In this document: positions 62,393 through 64,000 of the stretch, one piece after another | How positions within the stretch are numbered: the stretch's first letter is position 1 | Layout of the letters: each line of letters starts with the position of its first letter | Assembly: GCA_003170825.1 (NCBI GenBank) | Contig: PMYL01000049.1 | Coordinates: 1 to 64,000, forward strand | Length of the DNA stretch: 64,000 nucleotides | From: Acidobacteriaceae bacterium | GTDB taxonomy: Bacteria > Acidobacteriota > Terriglobia > Terriglobales > Acidobacteriaceae | Reading direction: 5' to 3' | The notes under the pieces: generated by a model | The model's database searches: none | What the model was told of the DNA's origin: nothing | Seen by the model: the letters and a program-made list of their open reading frames with translations, nothing else | Program-made: the position numbers and the translations under genes

Positions 62393-63823
62393 ATGTCTAC
62401 TGACTACCGCAATTTTCTTGCCCTCTCGTATGAGGAGCTGGAAGAGCTCAACCTGCAAGCCAAGGCTGATCGCGCCAACCGCGTTGCGGCCGGCGAGATT
62501 CGCGAAAAGCGGTTGAAGTACCTGACCGACGAGAAGCGGATCAAGGCCGTGACCGTGCTGTTCTCTGACCTCGAAGGCCGCCTGCACCTGCTCGACTACG
62601 ACAAGAAGTTTCTGTTAGGCTCTTACGAAAACCTCACCTTCGATGGCTCGTCAATTCGCGGCTTTACGGCGCAGAAGGAGAGCGATCTGCGCCTGGGCAT
62701 TGACTGGGCCTCCTTTTACTGGGTTCCCGCCGACGTTTTCGGCACCGGCAAGGTACTGGTCTTCGGCAACGTCATTGACAAGGACGGGACCGCCTACTCG
62801 GGCGATCTGCGCGGGGTGCTCAAGGGCTACGCCGACAAGCTGCACAAGGAGCACGGCTACACGCTGAACGCCGCCACCGAGATCGAGGGCTTTCTCTTTG
62901 CGGGTAAGGACGCCGAGCAGCGCTACCACGAGACCGGCAAGTTCGAGTTCATCTCCTCCGGCGGGTACTATCACTCGCTGCCGCTGGATCCGCTGCGGCA
63001 GTTCATTGACACCTCGGCTGAGGTGCAGCGGGCCATGGGCTTCCAGAACGAGAAGGACCACCCCGAAGTCGCGCCCAGCCAGTATGAGATCAACTACGGT
63101 TACTCCGAGGCGGTTGGCGCGGCAGACCAGATTCAGCTCTACAAGCTGCTCACCCGCCAGATTGCCAGCAACATGGGCTACACGGCCTGCTACCTGCCCA
63201 AGCCCATCGTGGGCGTCAACGGCAGCGGCATGCATACCAACGTTTCGGTCGCGAAGGGCAAGACCAACCTCTTCTGGGACGAAAAGGGCGAAGAGCAGCT
63301 CTCCACCTTTGGCTGGAACTTCCTTGATCGCATCCTGACCCATGCGTTGGACCTTTGCCTGGTTTTCAACTCGAGCGTGAACGCCTATCGCCGGCTTGAC
63401 CCGCACTTCGAGGCACCCAACCAGATCCGGGCCTCGGCCGTCGATCGCGGCGCCATGGTCCGGGTGCCCATTGGCAATCACCGCTCCATGCGCACCGAAG
63501 TCAGGGCCGTGGCGCCGGACGCCAACCCGTACCTGTCGCTCTACGGCATCTTCAAGACCGGTATCGACGGTGATATCTCCAAGGCGGAGAATCTCCGCGC
63601 CGGCGGGCGCTATCTGCCGGACAACATTCAGAAGGCGATCGACGACTTCCAGTCGTCGGCCTGGATCGCCAAGATTCTGGGCTCCGACGTGCAGGGCCGC
63701 TATGCCGAGTTGAAGCAGGCCGCGGCCAACCGCAGCCCGCGCGAGCTGGGAACCATTGTCAAGGGCTCCGAGGTACAGTTCCACCACGCGGTCTATAACC
63801 AGTCGCTCTGGAATCTGTTCTAG
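62393..63823 (+). CDS. glnA: Glutamine synthetase type I
   Basis: A 476-residue enzyme making glutamine from glutamate, ammonia and ATP. Active-site signatures: NLTFDGSSIRGFTAQKESDL, NAATEIEGFLF, KPIVGVNGSGMHTNVSVAKG, IGNHRSMRTEVRAVAPDANP. At the place of the classical adenylylation tyrosine (NLYDLPPEE) the sequence reads NLRAGGRYLPDN, so control by GlnE is doubtful. AAAGGAGA precedes the ATG. Monocistronic, with a terminator downstream. Confidence 0.96.
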   Translation: MSTDYRNFLALSYEELEELNLQAKADRANRVAAGEIREKRLKYLTDEKRIKAVTVLFSDLEGRLHLLDYDKKFLLGSYENLTFDGSSIRGFTAQKESDLRLGIDWASFYWVPADVFGTGKVLVFGNVIDKDGTAYSGDLRGVLKGYADKLHKEHGYTLNAATEIEGFLFAGKDAEQRYHETGKFEFISSGGYYHSLPLDPLRQFIDTSAEVQRAMGFQNEKDHPEVAPSQYEINYGYSEAVGAADQIQLYKLLTRQIASNMGYTACYLPKPIVGVNGSGMHTNVSVAKGKTNLFWDEKGEEQLSTFGWNFLDRILTHALDLCLVFNSSVNAYRRLDPHFEAPNQIRASAVDRGAMVRVPIGNHRSMRTEVRAVAPDANPYLSLYGIFKTGIDGDISKAENLRAGGRYLPDNIQKAIDDFQSSAWIAKILGSDVQGRYAELKQAAANRSPRELGTIVKGSEVQFHHAVYNQSLWNLF

Positions 63824-63870
63824 AGCGAAAACTTTGGGACTCCAGTTTCGAGGCAAAATACAAAACAAGG

Positions 63871-63902
63871 GCGGCGTGGCCAGAGATGGCGCGCCGCTTT
63901 TG
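63871..63902 (+). terminator. Rho-independent terminator of glnA
   Basis: GCGGCG at 63871-63876 pairs with CGCCGC at 63892-63897, with a further GC-rich inner pairing, and TTTT follows directly. It lies 48 bases after the glnA stop codon. Confidence 0.8.
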
Positions 63903-63925
63903 TATCATTGAGCGACGGGAACACA

Positions 63926-64000
63926 ATGCCACTGAAGCCCATCAAGACTGAGGCCGACCACGAGGCCGCTCTGTGCGAAATTGTAACTAACTCAACTGCG
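63926..64000 (+). CDS. HigA-like antitoxin, N-terminal part (cut by the window end)
   Basis: The ATG at 63926 opens MPLKPIKTEADHEAALCEIV, which closely resembles the N-terminus of HigA-type antitoxins and related XRE regulators (KPIKTEADYEAALxEI). Only 25 codons are visible. The usual partner toxin gene (higB) would be upstream in this orientation, but only the glnA terminator lies there, so it may be an orphan. Confidence 0.6.
   Translation, partial: MPLKPIKTEADHEAALCEIVTNSTA

Overview
The window looks like a chromosomal segment of a GC-rich, Gram-negative bacterium. The best fit is an acidobacterium (Acidobacteriota, Terriglobia-like). That placement is inferred from content: an S46 peptidase, a CocE-type hydrolase, an Ig-repeat lipoprotein, a choice-of-anchor/VWA protein, outer-membrane and LolA-type proteins, and lipid genes expected in a group known for iso-diabolic acid and branched tetraether lipids. 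No rRNA or taxonomic marker was available to confirm it.

Region 1 (about 0.5-16.8 kb) is a nitric-oxide stress and low-oxygen respiration block. It holds a NapH/NosR-like polyferredoxin, a hemerythrin-domain protein, a heme-d1/heme-type radical SAM enzyme, a CRP/FNR regulator, a RIC (YtfE/ScdA) di-iron repair protein, NnrS, an L-lactate dehydrogenase, two small cupins, a quinol-dependent NO reductase (NorZ), a DUF488 protein, a ClC channel with a MarR regulator, and cytochrome bd oxidase CydAB. No nitrite, nitrate or nitrous-oxide reductase catalytic subunit is present, so detoxification is more likely than full denitrification.

Region 2 (16.8-22.4 kb) is gene-poor. A 1049-residue VWA/choice-of-anchor protein sits between two imperfect direct repeats of about 204 bp, next to the 3' end of a tRNA-Ser(TGA) gene. 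It resembles an acquired cassette, although no recombinase is visible.

Region 3 (22.6-57.1 kb) is the most interesting part: a lipid/polyketide biosynthesis cluster of about 33 kb. It contains two carrier proteins, a KS, a KS-like chain-length factor, a KASIII-like enzyme, an AMP-dependent ligase, a FabZ-type dehydratase, a FabG-type reductase, an LpxL-like acyltransferase, a glycosyltransferase, a LolA-like carrier, an MMPL/RND exporter and a large outer-membrane protein. This is the parts list of aryl-polyene-type lipid pathways. It is combined with three cobalamin-type radical SAM enzymes, a Tes/MJ0619-family radical SAM enzyme (the family that joins lipid tails), and a BadF/HgdC-type ATP-driven reductase system resembling bacterial glycerol ester reductase. 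My inference is a dedicated pathway making and exporting an unusual membrane-spanning, ether-linked or cross-linked lipid. A degenerate fabG 3' fragment lies at the left border and the intact fabG at the right border, which suggests the cluster moved or was rearranged as a unit. One cluster gene, a lipoprotein esterase, is split by an in-frame TAG.

Region 4 (57.1-64 kb) is ordinary: an S46 dipeptidyl-peptidase, an Ig-repeat lipoprotein, a CocE/NonD hydrolase, a type I glutamine synthetase with a clear terminator, and the start of a HigA-like antitoxin cut off by the window end.
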